In this document: in pieces, positions 9,738 through 18,162 of the stretch
Numbering within the stretch: position 1 is the first letter of the stretch
Layout: each line of letters starts with the position of its first letter
Assembly: GCF_016583985.1 (NCBI RefSeq)
Contig: NZ_NRSD01000010.1
Coordinates: 84,830 to 148,829, forward strand
Origin: Thiocapsa imhoffii
GTDB lineage: Bacteria; Pseudomonadota; Gammaproteobacteria; Chromatiales; Chromatiaceae
Direction of reading: 5' to 3'
Length of the DNA: 64,000 bases
Notes under the pieces: model-generated
The model's input: only the letters and a program-made list of their open reading frames with translations
The model's database searches: none
What the model was told of the DNA's origin: nothing
Program-made: the position numbers and the translations under genes

Positions 9738-10829
9738 CTAGAGATCGCTCAACGCAGGGTAGTCGGTATAACCCTCCGCACCGCCCCCGTACAACGTGTC
9801 TTCCTGCAGCGCATTGAGCGGTGCATTCTCGCGCAATCGGCGGACCAGATCGGGGTTGCTGATAAAGGGGCGACCGAAGGCCACGAGGTCGGCCCGACCC
9901 TGCGTGAGGACCTGTTCCGCGTCGTCCTTGCCGTAGCCGTTATTGATCATCCAACAGCCCTGGCAGCGATCTTGCAGGGCACCGTAGTCGAACGGGCGCT
10001 CGGCGTCCTCGGGTTCGCGGGGTCCGCCGGTTTCACCTTGAATGACGTGCACATAGGCCAGTCCGAGCGGGGCCAGTTGATCGACGAGATGGTTGAAAAG
10101 CGCTTGTGGATCGCTGTCGCGCGGGGTGTCGTTGAACGTGGTCATCGGGCTGATGCGGATACCGGTGCGCCCGGCGCCGATCTCGTCGGCCACGGCCGTC
10201 ATGACATCGACGACGAGACGCACGCGGTTGGCGATGCTGCCGCCATAGGGGCCTGCGCGGTCGTTGACGCTGTCGCGCAGGAACTGTTCGAGCAGATAGT
10301 TGTTGGCGGCGTGGACCTCGACCCCGTCGAACCCGGCGGCGCGTGCGTGGTTGGCGGCGCACCGGTAGTCTTGGATCAGCCCGGGGATTTCCTCATCGCG
10401 CAGCGCGCGCGGTTGAGAGACCTCGACGAATCCCTCGGGCGCAAACGTCATGGCATTGGGCCGGCGGTTCGTCGACGAGACGGGGACCTCGCCCTCGGGC
10501 AACAGGGAGGTATGGGAGATGCGTCCGACGTGCCAGAGTTGCATGAAGATCAGCCCACCCGCGGCGTGCACCGCATCCGTGACCTGGCGCCAGGCGGCCA
10601 CCTGCTCGGCGCTGTAGATGCCGGGAGTATCCAGATAACCCTGGCCCATGGGGCTGATTTGGGTCGCCTCGGTGATGATCAGACCGGCGGTTGCACGCTG
10701 CCGGTAGTAGGTGACCGTCAACTCGTTTGGCTTCAGACCGACGGCTCGGTTGCGCGTCAGCGGCGCCATGACGATGCGGTTCGGCAGGGCGAGATCGCCC
10801 ATCTGGATCGGGTCGAACAGTGAAGGCAT
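9738..10829 (-). CDS. Old-yellow-enzyme family NADH:flavin oxidoreductase (alkene reductase)
   Basis: A 363-residue TIM barrel that binds FMN. It starts with the classic LFDPIQMGDLALPNRIVMAP segment, followed by IFMQLWHVGRIS, GFDGVEVHAANNYLLEQFL with the active-site His/Asn pair, and a phosphate-binding end near ADLVAFGRPFISNPDL. Length and order match the NemA/OYE group that reduces activated alkenes, N-ethylmaleimide and nitro compounds using NAD(P)H. It is a single gene with no partner. Confidence 0.92.
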   Translation of the reverse strand: MPSLFDPIQMGDLALPNRIVMAPLTRNRAVGLKPNELTVTYYRQRATAGLIITEATQISPMGQGYLDTPGIYSAEQVAAWRQVTDAVHAAGGLIFMQLWHVGRISHTSLLPEGEVPVSSTNRRPNAMTFAPEGFVEVSQPRALRDEEIPGLIQDYRCAANHARAAGFDGVEVHAANNYLLEQFLRDSVNDRAGPYGGSIANRVRLVVDVMTAVADEIGAGRTGIRISPMTTFNDTPRDSDPQALFNHLVDQLAPLGLAYVHVIQGETGGPREPEDAERPFDYGALQDRCQGCWMINNGYGKDDAEQVLTQGRADLVAFGRPFISNPDLVRRLRENAPLNALQEDTLYGGGAEGYTDYPALSDL

Positions 10830-10916
10830 TGTGGTTCCTCAGGGTGATGTTGGTGAAAACGGTGCGACTCACGGGCTGCGGACACGTCCTCTAGTGGTCC
10901 GGCGCTCTCTGCCGCT

Positions 10917-11906
10917 TCAGACGCGAAAGATATCCACCTTGGTCTCGAGACACTTGCGCAGGCTCAGATCGGTCGCGCCGACGCCATACCAGCTTTCGGG
11001 TTTCTGATAGAAATCCAGTCCGCGCCCGATCTTGATGGTCCAGCCGTTGTCGATGCGGATCTCGCGGTCGTGCAGGTTGGGGTTGAGCTTGACCTCAAGC
11101 ACCACGTCCAGTTCAAGCAGGCTTTGCTTGAGGTCTTCCAGCTTGTCGGTGATGTCCGCGAGTTGGGTCTCATGGTCGTAGCCGGTGATCAGCAGGATCT
11201 GCTTGACCGTGCCGGGCTTGAGGAGGGTCTCGCAAACGCGCACGACATTGGTGATCTGGTGCGGAAGACGGATGTAGGGATCTTCGATGACGACCGCCTT
11301 GGCGCCCTCCAGATAGGGTCCCAGGATCGACTCGTAACTGTAGCCGATCGCGCCGTAGGTGATGGTGTAATGCTGTTCCTTGGGGCCAACGGTCGCCGCT
11401 GGCTCCGATGATTGCGCGGAGGGCGCCTCGGGTGCGATCGGCGTCGGTTTCACGCCCGGTGGGTCAAGCGGGGTCGGCAGATCCTGTGTGGCCCCGGCCT
11501 TCGCGCCGAGGCCGCCCAGACGCCGGCGCGCAGGCTGCTGGGTCGCGAGTGCATCCTTGGATTCCGGGCAGAAGACGACGATTTCCCCACCGTCCGCGTT
11601 GAAGTAGGACAGGTTGATGAGCGCGAACTCGTCGTCCGGCTTGCGTTTGTTCATCTGTTCCTTGACGCGCCGGCGGCACTCGATCGCGTAGGCGACATAG
11701 TCCTCGAATTCGCCGTCGGTCGGGGCCCCATTCGGATGCAGGATCTTCAAGAAGGCACAGACGGTCTTTTTGATGCCTTTCTCGTCGCGTCCCTCGATCG
11801 CCTGACCCAGACGGATGCGCTTGCCGACCTCCTCGTACCGATTGCTGTGCTTGAACTGATGGTGGAATGCCTCGGCCAGATAGTCGGTCTGAAAGAGCTC
11901 TTGCCC
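10917..11906 (-). pseudogene. brxL: BREX BrxL, C-terminal part only
   Basis: From about LFQTDYLAEAFHHQFKHSNR the frame matches the middle and C-terminal part of the Lon-like BREX protein BrxL: the KILHPNG and RRRVKEQMNKR region, a Pro/Ala-rich linker, and the conserved end from HYTITYGAIGYSYESILG to GWTIKIGRGLDFYQKPESW. The AAA/ATPase half is gone. At about 11900 the sequence is fused to the start of brxC in another frame, so one large deletion removed the rest of brxC, the genes between and the start of brxL. An ATG at 11750 could still start a 277-residue product. Confidence 0.75.
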
Positions 11907-12187
11907 GAGCCATAAAACCCGGAGAGCCAGACCGCGATCTCGATCAGCACCTCGGCGTTCTCGACATCGCCTCCATCGATCGCCGCGGAGATGGCTTCGA
12001 GCAGCTTGAGGAGCTGGGTCTCGATGCTCTCGGTGACGATGTATTCCGAGATCTCAGTCTTCAGCCGTGCCGCCTGCGAGACGTCGTAGGTGATGACCTT
12101 CTCGATGGTGCGGTCGATGGCCCTCGCAGGGTCGAACAGGCTGCGGATGGTCGCGTGGTGTTCCATAGGGGTCTGCTCTGCGTTCAT
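11900..12187 (-). pseudogene. brxC: BREX BrxC, first 90 or so residues
   Basis: The start MNAEQTPMEHHATIRSLFDP is followed by AIDRTIEKVITYDVSQAARL and a Walker A motif (GFYGSGKSS), as in BrxC/PglY ATPases. Immediately after the Walker A the sequence joins brxL in a different frame. The normal protein is over 1,000 residues, so the product cannot work as an ATPase. Its ATG overlaps the brxB stop (ATGA), the usual BREX order. Confidence 0.78.
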
Positions 12188-12759
12188 CCGCCGACATGGA
12201 CGGAACGGTAATTCCCATCTGGCGGGTAGAAGCCAAGGAACTTCAGGCTCGTCTTGCCTGTACGGATCCCAGGGTAAAGGAAGATCATGGGCACACTCAG
12301 CCGCCCCTGGAGTTTGCTTTCGATGGCACCGATGCGCAGGTACTGATGCAAGGCTTCCAGATCCGTGACCAACAGGAGGGCATTCGGTTGACCGTCCAGC
12401 CGGTCGAGCATGCTCTCTAGATGCTGCAACAGACCGTCCTCGCGGGTCAGGATGTCGGCGATCGACTCCGAAGTGCGCGCCCAGTCGAGCGGGGCGAGCT
12501 GATCCTGCGCCAGGCAGAGCCCCCACAAGGGGTCGGCCTTCAGCAAGGTCCAGATCGCCTCGGCGAGCGAGTAGCGGTACACCTGCCATCCATCCTGTTG
12601 CAACTTGGCGACCCAGGCCGGTGTTTGGCGCTTCACCGCGAGGATCTGTGTGGGCGGAAAGACCAGGTAGTAGATCGGCTCGAAGCCACCATGCCCGATC
12701 TCCCGGCCATGGCGGATCCGCTCGCGCAGCTCGTCGAAGTCAGCCTTCAGTGAGGACAT
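12184..12759 (-). CDS. brxB: BREX protein BrxB (DUF1788)
   Basis: The 191-residue protein matches the BrxB family: a helical start (ADFDELRERIRHGREIGHGG), then a P-loop-like fold without a true Walker A, with FPPTQILAVKR, NALLLVTDLEALHQYLRIG and a conserved end VPMIFLYPGIRTGKTSLKFL. It is full length and intact. It overlaps brxA at its start and brxC at its end. BrxB is part of the BREX complex, but with brxC and brxL destroyed the system cannot be functional as encoded here. Confidence 0.85.
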   Translation of the reverse strand: MSSLKADFDELRERIRHGREIGHGGFEPIYYLVFPPTQILAVKRQTPAWVAKLQQDGWQVYRYSLAEAIWTLLKADPLWGLCLAQDQLAPLDWARTSESIADILTREDGLLQHLESMLDRLDGQPNALLLVTDLEALHQYLRIGAIESKLQGRLSVPMIFLYPGIRTGKTSLKFLGFYPPDGNYRSVHVGG

Positions 12760-13546
12760 CGCAAAGGGTCTCCAGCGTGGGATGCGTCCAACTGATCCGC
12801 ACCACCTCGCCCGCTGACTGGACGATCATCAGCCCGTGACGGGCGAGCCGCTTGAGCCGGTCGAGGACCTCCTCGCGGGTCAGCCCGAAAAGCGCCCAAT
12901 CCGGATGCGAGAGCAGGGCGTTGTCGCCGACACCGGCCAGGTGCAGATCGTATGCGAGGTAGGCCGCAACGGGTGGTGTGATGCGATAGGGCAGGAACCG
13001 GCGGGTGGAGCGCCGTCCAGCTTCGAGCAGGCCGAAATCGGCGCAGCATGCGGTGAGGTAGCCGGCGATCCGCTCCACCGTCTTGTCCGACCAGCGCTTG
13101 ATGGTCTTGCCGTCGTCGATCGCGCGTTCGACAAAGACGCGAGCGTGTGGATTGCTCAAGGTCGTTGCGCCACTTTCGTAACTGGGCCAATAGAGCTCAC
13201 GGATGAAATCCGCGAGGATCAGGTTGGCCCGGCTGCTGTAGATCAGAAAGAGCTGCGATAGGTCAACATTCGGCCAGGTGCTGGCGAGTGCCTTCAGCTG
13301 CCTCGCCGGCGCACCCTCGGCGATGAGGTAACGCGGGGCGAAGCACTCAGCGACGAGATTGCGCAACCGTCTGGCGCTCATCGTCGGAAAGCGGCCGGAC
13401 GCTAGCGCGATGCTGTACAGCTCGCCTGAACGCATGCCCGGCGACCAGAGTTCGAGCAGTGACTTCGTCTCTTCGATGACCCCACCACCCGCGGCCAGCT
13501 GGGTCGTGTAACGGCGCTGTTCGACCACCTCATCCGATCCGTTCAA
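12740..13546 (-). CDS. brxA: BREX protein BrxA (DUF1819)
   Basis: A 268-residue protein fitting the BrxA family, a small DNA-binding BREX component with winged-helix-like parts. The landmarks are KSLLELWSPGMRSGELYSIA near the start, SQLFLIYSSRANLILADFI in the middle and LKRLARHGLMIVQSAGEVVR at the end. The start overlaps the brxE stop by four bases and the end overlaps brxB by 20 bases, so the three genes are one translationally coupled unit. Confidence 0.82.
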   Translation of the reverse strand: MNGSDEVVEQRRYTTQLAAGGGVIEETKSLLELWSPGMRSGELYSIALASGRFPTMSARRLRNLVAECFAPRYLIAEGAPARQLKALASTWPNVDLSQLFLIYSSRANLILADFIRELYWPSYESGATTLSNPHARVFVERAIDDGKTIKRWSDKTVERIAGYLTACCADFGLLEAGRRSTRRFLPYRITPPVAAYLAYDLHLAGVGDNALLSHPDWALFGLTREEVLDRLKRLARHGLMIVQSAGEVVRISWTHPTLETLCDVLTEG

Positions 13547-14043
13547 GGGGTCAAGTAAGGATAGGCGCGGATGCCTTGGCTGAAGGCCGACCGATAGACC
13601 TCCGCAATCAGTCCTAAGGTCCGTTCGGATGCAAGCTCCGCGATGGTCCCAACCCTGGTCGGTCCGTCACTCGCCGGGCGCCCGGCGATGGCAAGACGGC
13701 TCAAGGCGTCCAATGCCGCCTCGCGGCTCTGCGTCAAACACGCGCTGATGGTTTCGCCAACGTCGCCCTGCATCAGGCCATGGAGATCCTGCTCGATCTC
13801 TTCGGGCAAGCGGAACAGATGGAAACCGTCGACGTTTAGATGCTCGTCATGCAGACGACGCGCGGCCTCGCAGACCCCATGGTAGCGCGCGAGACCAGCC
13901 GTCTTGATGAAGACCGGCCCGAGGAACGGCCGACTGCTGGGTTCGTGGAAAGCCGTTTCCCACCAATTGCACTGCGCACGCTCACCGAGGTAGCCAACCA
14001 GCAGCCGCGCTTCCAGGAGTCTTGTACGATCCGGTTTCCTCAT
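13543..14043 (-). CDS. brxE: BREX protein BrxE
   Basis: A 166-residue protein at the head of the brxE-brxA-brxB order, as in BREX types that carry BrxE. The N-terminus has LLEARLLVGYLGERAQCNWW, which is typical of the family. The middle is helical, with EHLNVDGFHLFRLPEEIEQD. The role of BrxE is not established. It is intact and should be the first gene of the operon; the promoter would lie in the duplicated sequence just upstream (14050-14150). Confidence 0.75.
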   Translation of the reverse strand: MRKPDRTRLLEARLLVGYLGERAQCNWWETAFHEPSSRPFLGPVFIKTAGLARYHGVCEAARRLHDEHLNVDGFHLFRLPEEIEQDLHGLMQGDVGETISACLTQSREAALDALSRLAIAGRPASDGPTRVGTIAELASERTLGLIAEVYRSAFSQGIRAYPYLTP

Positions 14044-14179
14044 CGCCTCTCCATTTCGGTCCTAAAATCGTGTTCGGCTCCGCGATCGACACCCCACACC
14101 CGGCGGGTTCGGCCATCGACATCCTGTTCACAATGCCTTTGAGCATAACACCCAGAGTTCCGCGCCGACGCCAACCTGC

Positions 14180-14193
14180 TTGACCTCCGTCAA
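14180..14193. promoter_or_regulatory. FNR/ANR-like palindrome, copy 2
   Basis: TTGACCTCCGTCAA: the two arms match copy 1 exactly although the flanks have diverged. Conservation of the arms in both copies is the main support; the regulator is unknown. Confidence 0.35.
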
Positions 14194-14465
14194 GTCTTCC
14201 CCCGGACGCGGCGCGGTGACCCCGTCGAAACCATGCCCTGCCGCATTCGTGACCTCCGAGCGGGTTGGGCGATGACCCACAAGAGCCGGTGTCGTGCTGG
14301 GCCTCATGGCGCCTGCCGTGCGGATCAGGAAAAAAGACCAAGTATTTTACTGAGTATTTCCCACGTGGTGTTTGTAGGATTCGTTGAAAGGGGCGGTTGC
14401 AGGCTGCAGATCCGACTCGTCAGCAGCTCTGACTCCTTCAACCAATGACCGAATGAGGTGTTCCC

Positions 14466-14570
14466 ATGAGCGATGAAGTCTTGCAGAAACGGAACCGTTG
14501 GGCCTTCTGGACCGCCGTGGCCATCTGTCTGGTACCCCTGGTGCCCTACGCCATCCTCGGCGGATCCTGA
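14466..14570 (+). CDS. 34-residue single-helix membrane peptide, copy 2
   Basis: Encodes the same peptide as the gene at 3971-4075 with only silent base differences, and again has a conserved upstream block (GTATTTTACTGAGTATTTCC) and a double-hairpin terminator. Two unlinked but identical proteins argue that the product is real and useful. Function unknown. Confidence 0.65.
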   Translation: MSDEVLQKRNRWAFWTAVAICLVPLVPYAILGGS

Positions 14571-14608
14571 TCGCTCAGCCGTGCGCCGCTGAGCGCACGC
14601 GCACCAGC

Positions 14609-14632
14609 ACACGGGGCCAACTGGCCCCGTGT
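14609..14632 (+). terminator. Intrinsic terminator after peptide copy 2
   Basis: A ten-base stem (ACACGGGGCC with GGCCCCGTGT) is followed by GTCGTTTT, and a second hairpin lies just before it, as in copy 1. Confidence 0.75.
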
Positions 14633-14739
14633 GTCGTTTTGGGGATCAACGCCCTCCCCCTACCCGTCTCTTCACTTCCTCCCCGTCTGTTCGGATCGTC
14701 CCTCCTTGCAACTTGGCGGGGCGGATGGTCGGCGGAACC

Positions 14740-15260
14740 AAGATTTGGTCCGCTACGGCATTCCTGCGCAGACGCTCCGGGGTCGCCGCCTTCGCGATCC
14801 CCGGTCCGTTGTCGCGGATAGTCAGCCAGGCGACCCCGCCGTTGCGACCAGCCTTGACCGACAATCGGGGTGGCTCCGGGGTCGTCTGCATGGCATCCAA
14901 GGCGTTTTGCACCAGGTTCATGAGCACCTGATGAATATGACCGGGATGGCCCTCCACCATCAACTCATCGGGCAGGTCGAGCGTCGTTACCAGCTCCCGC
15001 TGAGCTCCTTTCGTCATCCAGTGCAGCGCGGTCGCGATCAGATGAACCAGATCGAAGCGTGTCGAGTCGCCTTGCTGCCCAGAGGAGAAGCAGCGTCGAT
15101 CCTGGACCAGATCCCGGACCCGTTCAGCACCCTTAAGGGTCCCTTTGATGAGGGGATCGAGGTCGAGCAAGAGCCGATCGATCCGCAACTCGCTCTTCAA
15201 CGCCTGGAGTTCGGGAGAGGGTCCATCGGCGTCGACCGCCGCGCATTGACATCCTCGCCG
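14740..15260 (-). pseudogene. Sensor histidine kinase, internal fragment
   Basis: The translated piece holds part of the dimerisation helices (LIKGTLKGAERVRDLVQD) and an ATPase domain start with the N box (HQVLMNLVQNALDAM) and G1 box (IRDNGPGI). The sensor part, the phospho-acceptor His region and the final G2 region are missing. The left end breaks into repeat copy 2 and the right end joins a RES-domain fragment. It cannot be an active kinase. Confidence 0.7.
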
Positions 15261-15261
15261 C

Positions 15262-15433
15262 CCTGAAGGACGGCGGTCACCTCATCCAACGACAGGTACA
15301 GCGCCTCGACGCCTTCTCGGTTGAAGCGCCCGCCTCGGGTTGCAGCGCCTGCGCCGCTGGTTGGCCGGCTGGCCCACTGCGGGCTAAGCGCCCGGAATAA
15401 CGTGCTGCCGGGGGGCAGATCGCAGAGGATCAA
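15262..15433 (-). pseudogene. RES-domain toxin, N-terminal fragment
   Basis: About 57 residues match the start of RES-domain NAD-degrading toxins: LFRALSPQWASRPTSGAGAA, GGRFNREGVEALYLSLDE. The rest of the domain is missing because the frame runs into the histidine-kinase fragment. It overlaps the gene before it by four bases, the usual coupling of antitoxin and toxin. Confidence 0.65.
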
Positions 15434-15621
15434 CCGACGAACCCGGTGCCGATGGACTCCAGGTAGCCGATCGCATCCGCGGTCCGGCCTTCCTGTACCA
15501 GTTGCAACAGGGTCTTGTGACGGAACGCGGGAATGGGTTCGTTCTTGACCAGGAAGATGGCGCGTTGCGGGTCCGGCTGCACCGCCGCCGCGGCCGACAA
15601 CACGCGCATCAGGTCACGCAG
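15430..15621 (-). pseudogene. Xre/MbcA/ParS-type antitoxin, C-terminal fragment
   Basis: The segment AIFLVKNEPIPAFRHKTLLQ followed by VQEGRTADAIGYLESIGTG matches the toxin-binding end of antitoxins paired with RES toxins. The DNA-binding start is missing; upstream of about 15621 the frame loses similarity. Together with the fragment after it, this is a dead toxin-antitoxin locus. Confidence 0.6.
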
Positions 15622-15818
15622 TGCGGATATACCCAGGCGGCTTCGTGGTGATCGAGCTTGCCGCACAGCGCGCCAAGGAGAACCTCGACACCCACGGTTG
15701 TCTCTCCCGGTTTCTGGGGCCGGATGTGGCACTGGTGCCGATGCCCCGAAGTTCACTGATCAAGGAGGTCGCGGGTCGGATCACCTATCGTCAAGGTCAC
15801 CTGCATCGCGACCCCTAA
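15621..15818 (+). pseudogene. Small fragment, possibly phosphoribosyltransferase-like
   Basis: A 65-codon frame contains FLGPDVALVPMPRSSLIKEV, which recalls the start of some phosphoribosyltransferase-like proteins. No conserved nucleotide-binding loop follows. I treat it as a fragment between the dead toxin-antitoxin locus and umuD. Confidence 0.25.
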
Positions 15819-15868
15819 AGCCCGGACGTCTCGGCTTGGTCCGATAACCTGCGCATGCGCTATCATAA

Positions 15869-15884
15869 CTATACTTTTATACAG
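15869..15884. promoter_or_regulatory. Probable LexA (SOS) box before umuD
   Basis: CTATACTTTTATACAG fits the CTGT-N8-ACAG pattern with one mismatch. It lies about 80 bases before the umuD start in an AT-rich patch, the expected place for SOS control of an umuD gene. Confidence 0.5.
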
Positions 15885-15964
15885 CTCAGGTCATCCCTCA
15901 TGTCTCGATCCGATGTTGTCGTCCGTGCCGTAAGCCCAGCGCGGTTTGATCCGGTGCGTCCGGC

Positions 15965-16390
15965 ATGCCGATGATCATGCACGCCTGCACGCGCGATCCA
16001 CCGCCCTGCCCGCTCCCGCTCTTCCAGTCGCGCATCCCGGCCGGCTTTCCCTCACCAGCGGATGATGAGCTCGAAGGGACCATCGATCTGAACGAGCAGT
16101 TGATCCGCCATCCAGCAGCGACCTTCTTCCTGCGGGTGAAGGGCGATTCCATGATCGGCGCCGGTATCCATGACGGTGATCTGGTCATCGTGGACCGTGC
16201 GCTCAATGCGAAGTCGGGGTCGATCGTGGTGGCCGCGGTTGATGGTGAGCTGACCCTGAAGCGGCTGAAGATCGCCGGTGGTCGGGTCTGGCTGGTGCCG
16301 GAACACTCCGACTTTGCGCCGCTGGAGCTCCGCGGCGAGATGGACCTGGTGGTCTGGGGCGTGGTCGCCCATGTCGTGCATTCGTTTTGA
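15965..16390 (+). CDS. umuD: UmuD-like autoproteolytic protein
   Basis: UmuD is cleaved in a RecA-dependent way and becomes a subunit of the error-prone DNA polymerase V. The 141-residue product has the self-cleavage region (SRIPAGFPSPADD), the nucleophile Ser in KGDSM and the general-base Lys in GELTLKRLK, then a typical beta-rich end. All catalytic residues are present. No umuC follows; the next 400 bases hold a CRISPR relic, so this copy is an orphan here. The start is uncertain among the MPM and MIM codons. Confidence 0.88.
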   Translation: MPMIMHACTRDPPPCPLPLFQSRIPAGFPSPADDELEGTIDLNEQLIRHPAATFFLRVKGDSMIGAGIHDGDLVIVDRALNAKSGSIVVAAVDGELTLKRLKIAGGRVWLVPEHSDFAPLELRGEMDLVVWGVVAHVVHSF

Positions 16391-16557
16391 TCTCAGACCC
16401 GCTTGGCCGCTGTGAGGCGTGGCACGGGCAGCACGGCGTTTGGCTGTCCCAGGCCGTTGATTCTGCTAGTCTTGAACCGTTCCAAACAGGGGTGTAAGCT
16501 CAATCTCGTGAGAGCCGTGACAGCCGAACACAAAACGCGAACTTTCGCGAGCCGAAG

Positions 16558-16665
16558 GTTCGAATCAGAGACCCGTTCTAAAGGGGATTAAGACAGCGAA
16601 ATCCGTGTTTCCCAAATTTTTGGGAAACTGTTCGAATCAGAGACCTGTCCCAGTGGGATGAAGAC
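16558..16665 (+). CRISPR. Two-repeat CRISPR relic (repeat type C)
   Basis: Two related 36-37-base units (16558-16594 and 16630-16665) begin GTTCGAATCAGAGACC and end in a GGGAT(T/G)AAGAC form, flanking a 35-base spacer that holds an inverted repeat (TTTCCCAAA/TTTGGGAAA). They share the overall layout of the B repeat (GTTCG start, AGAGACC, GGGAT, GAC end). The sequence after the last unit matches the trailer of array 2. It has no leader and looks like the decayed end of a former array. Confidence 0.55.
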
Positions 16666-16686
16666 GGCGCCAACGGGCGCCGTTTT
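16665..16686 (+). terminator. Array-trailer hairpin
   Basis: GGCGCC-AACG-GGCGCC followed by GTTTTGCG. The same kind of hairpin directly follows arrays 1, 2 and 3 and probably ends crRNA precursor transcription. Confidence 0.6.
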
Positions 16687-16806
16687 GCGTTGATGCCGAA
16701 GCGGACGGGTGAATCCTGGTCGCGATGGCGCTTCTCGGGGGGACAACGCACAGGGCACTGATTGCACTCTGGACCGTCTCTTAGCCAAGGTGCTTTGGGC
16801 GATCCC

Positions 16807-17349
16807 TTAGCGCTCCAGCGGCAACCGCTTTGCGAGCAGATCCCATTTCTTCAGGTTGAACTCACCCTCGCTGAGCACGCCTTCGCGCTCCAGCGCCTTC
16901 AAGCCGCGCAGCAGCTGGATCAGGTCCTGGACCCCGGAAGGTGCGCCGGTGAGCCGTTGCTTGAGTCGCGCAAGTTCCGCGTCGGAGAGGATGCCCTCGC
17001 GGTGCAGTGTGGCGAGCGCGGTGAGTTCGTTGGCGAGGCTGACAGGGGTGCTTGAAACACCCGTGTAGATGGCGTCGAGGTCGTTGCGGATGGCCATCTC
17101 GTCGAGTGGGGGCCGGCGCGGTTTCGTGTGCCGGTCGTTGTCCTGCTGGACGGCGGCGGCAAGGTCACGGCCTCGCTGGAGGGCCGCTTGGCGCAGGGTG
17201 GTGTTGGTGGGGTCGGCGGCCAGGGCCTCGAGGGCGTCTCGATAGGCCGCCTTGGCGACCGCGTAAGCCTGGCGCTCGGCAAAGGCTTTGAGGATCGCGA
17301 GCGCGAGGAACGCGCCGAGGATAAGCCAAACCCAGATGCTGCTTTCCAT
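16807..17349 (-). CDS. Membrane-anchored protein with two SHOCT domains
   Basis: The 180-residue product begins with one membrane helix (SIWVWLILGAFLALAILKAF), followed by a polar linker and two short oligomerisation domains of the SHOCT type (LATLHREGILSDAELARLKQ and LKALEREGVLSEGEFNLKKW). SHOCT motifs usually mediate self-assembly or tie a protein to a partner. It is alone, upstream of and on the same strand as nothing obvious. Function unknown. Confidence 0.7.
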   Translation of the reverse strand: MESSIWVWLILGAFLALAILKAFAERQAYAVAKAAYRDALEALAADPTNTTLRQAALQRGRDLAAAVQQDNDRHTKPRRPPLDEMAIRNDLDAIYTGVSSTPVSLANELTALATLHREGILSDAELARLKQRLTGAPSGVQDLIQLLRGLKALEREGVLSEGEFNLKKWDLLAKRLPLER

Positions 17350-17448
17350 ATTGCTGTTCCTGTTTCCGCGGGCCAGCCGTCGTCTTGCAAATGAGTCGTT
17401 GCTCCCGCTTGGGGTGGCCGGCCGTGCGGGTGTCGGGCATGTTCCGCA

Positions 17449-18141
17449 TCACCCGATGGGCAAGCCCGCTTCGGCGATCGCCGCAATCAGCTCCGGCCCC
17501 TCGTTGCGCACGTTTCCGACCGCCCGCGTGACTGGGTGGAGCGCGAGCCGCTCGTCCGGACAGGGGCCGAGCAGGTTGCTCGTGGTCTCGGGCGTACCCG
17601 CCGGATCGAGCCAGCGGGCCACCGCTTCGGGGGCGAGAATCACCGGCATTCGTTCATGGAGCGGCCGAACCCGTCCGTTGGCCGCGGTGGTGACGATGGT
17701 GAAGCTGTCGATGATCTCGTCGTCTTCGGTTCGTGTCCAGCGTTCCCAGAGACCAGCAAAGGCCAGAAGGATGCCGTCGGAGGCATGGATGTAGAACGGC
17801 TGCTTCCCCTCGGGACGCTTCGCCCATTCGTAAAACCCGTCGGCCGGAACGATACAGCGACGCTTGCGGTAGGCCGTGCGGAACGAGGGTTTCTCGGCCA
17901 GGGTCTCGGCGCGAGCGTTGATCAGACGGCTGGCGATCGTCTCGTCTTTCGCCCAACTCGGGAGCAGACCCCAGCGCAGCGCATGGATGACCCGCTCGCC
18001 GCTCGGGCGTTGGCGGATGACCGGTAACCACTGCAGTGGCGCGGCGTTGTAGCGAGGATGGTGTTCGCTGATCTCAACGGTGGCCGTGAAGACCTGCGCC
18101 AGGACCTCGGGCGTGGTGAACTGGACATAACGACCGCACAT
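17449..18141 (-). CDS. SRAP-domain protein (YedK/HMCES type)
   Basis: SRAP proteins crosslink to abasic sites in single-stranded DNA through Cys2. The product begins MCGRYVQF with the required Cys, then has NAAP, a TIASRLINARAETL segment, RRCIVPADGFYEW with the catalytic Glu, and LHERMP with the active His. At 230 residues it is full length. It sits beside a yebG-like gene and near umuD, all linked to the SOS response. Pieces of an SRAP 3' end recur at 46980-47080. Confidence 0.93.
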   Translation of the reverse strand: MCGRYVQFTTPEVLAQVFTATVEISEHHPRYNAAPLQWLPVIRQRPSGERVIHALRWGLLPSWAKDETIASRLINARAETLAEKPSFRTAYRKRRCIVPADGFYEWAKRPEGKQPFYIHASDGILLAFAGLWERWTRTEDDEIIDSFTIVTTAANGRVRPLHERMPVILAPEAVARWLDPAGTPETTSNLLGPCPDERLALHPVTRAVGNVRNEGPELIAAIAEAGLPIG

Positions 18142-18162
18142 GCGACGACTCCGGGCTAGGTC

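Larger units (their letters stand above)
14095..14700 (+). repeat. Long direct repeat, copy 2 (34-aa peptide gene cassette)
   Basis: Second copy of the block at 3585-4170, in the same orientation, containing the palindrome, the conserved region 14335-14400, the small gene and its terminator. Its right end abuts a truncated histidine-kinase fragment, which suggests the cassette or a deletion cut that gene. Confidence 0.75.
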
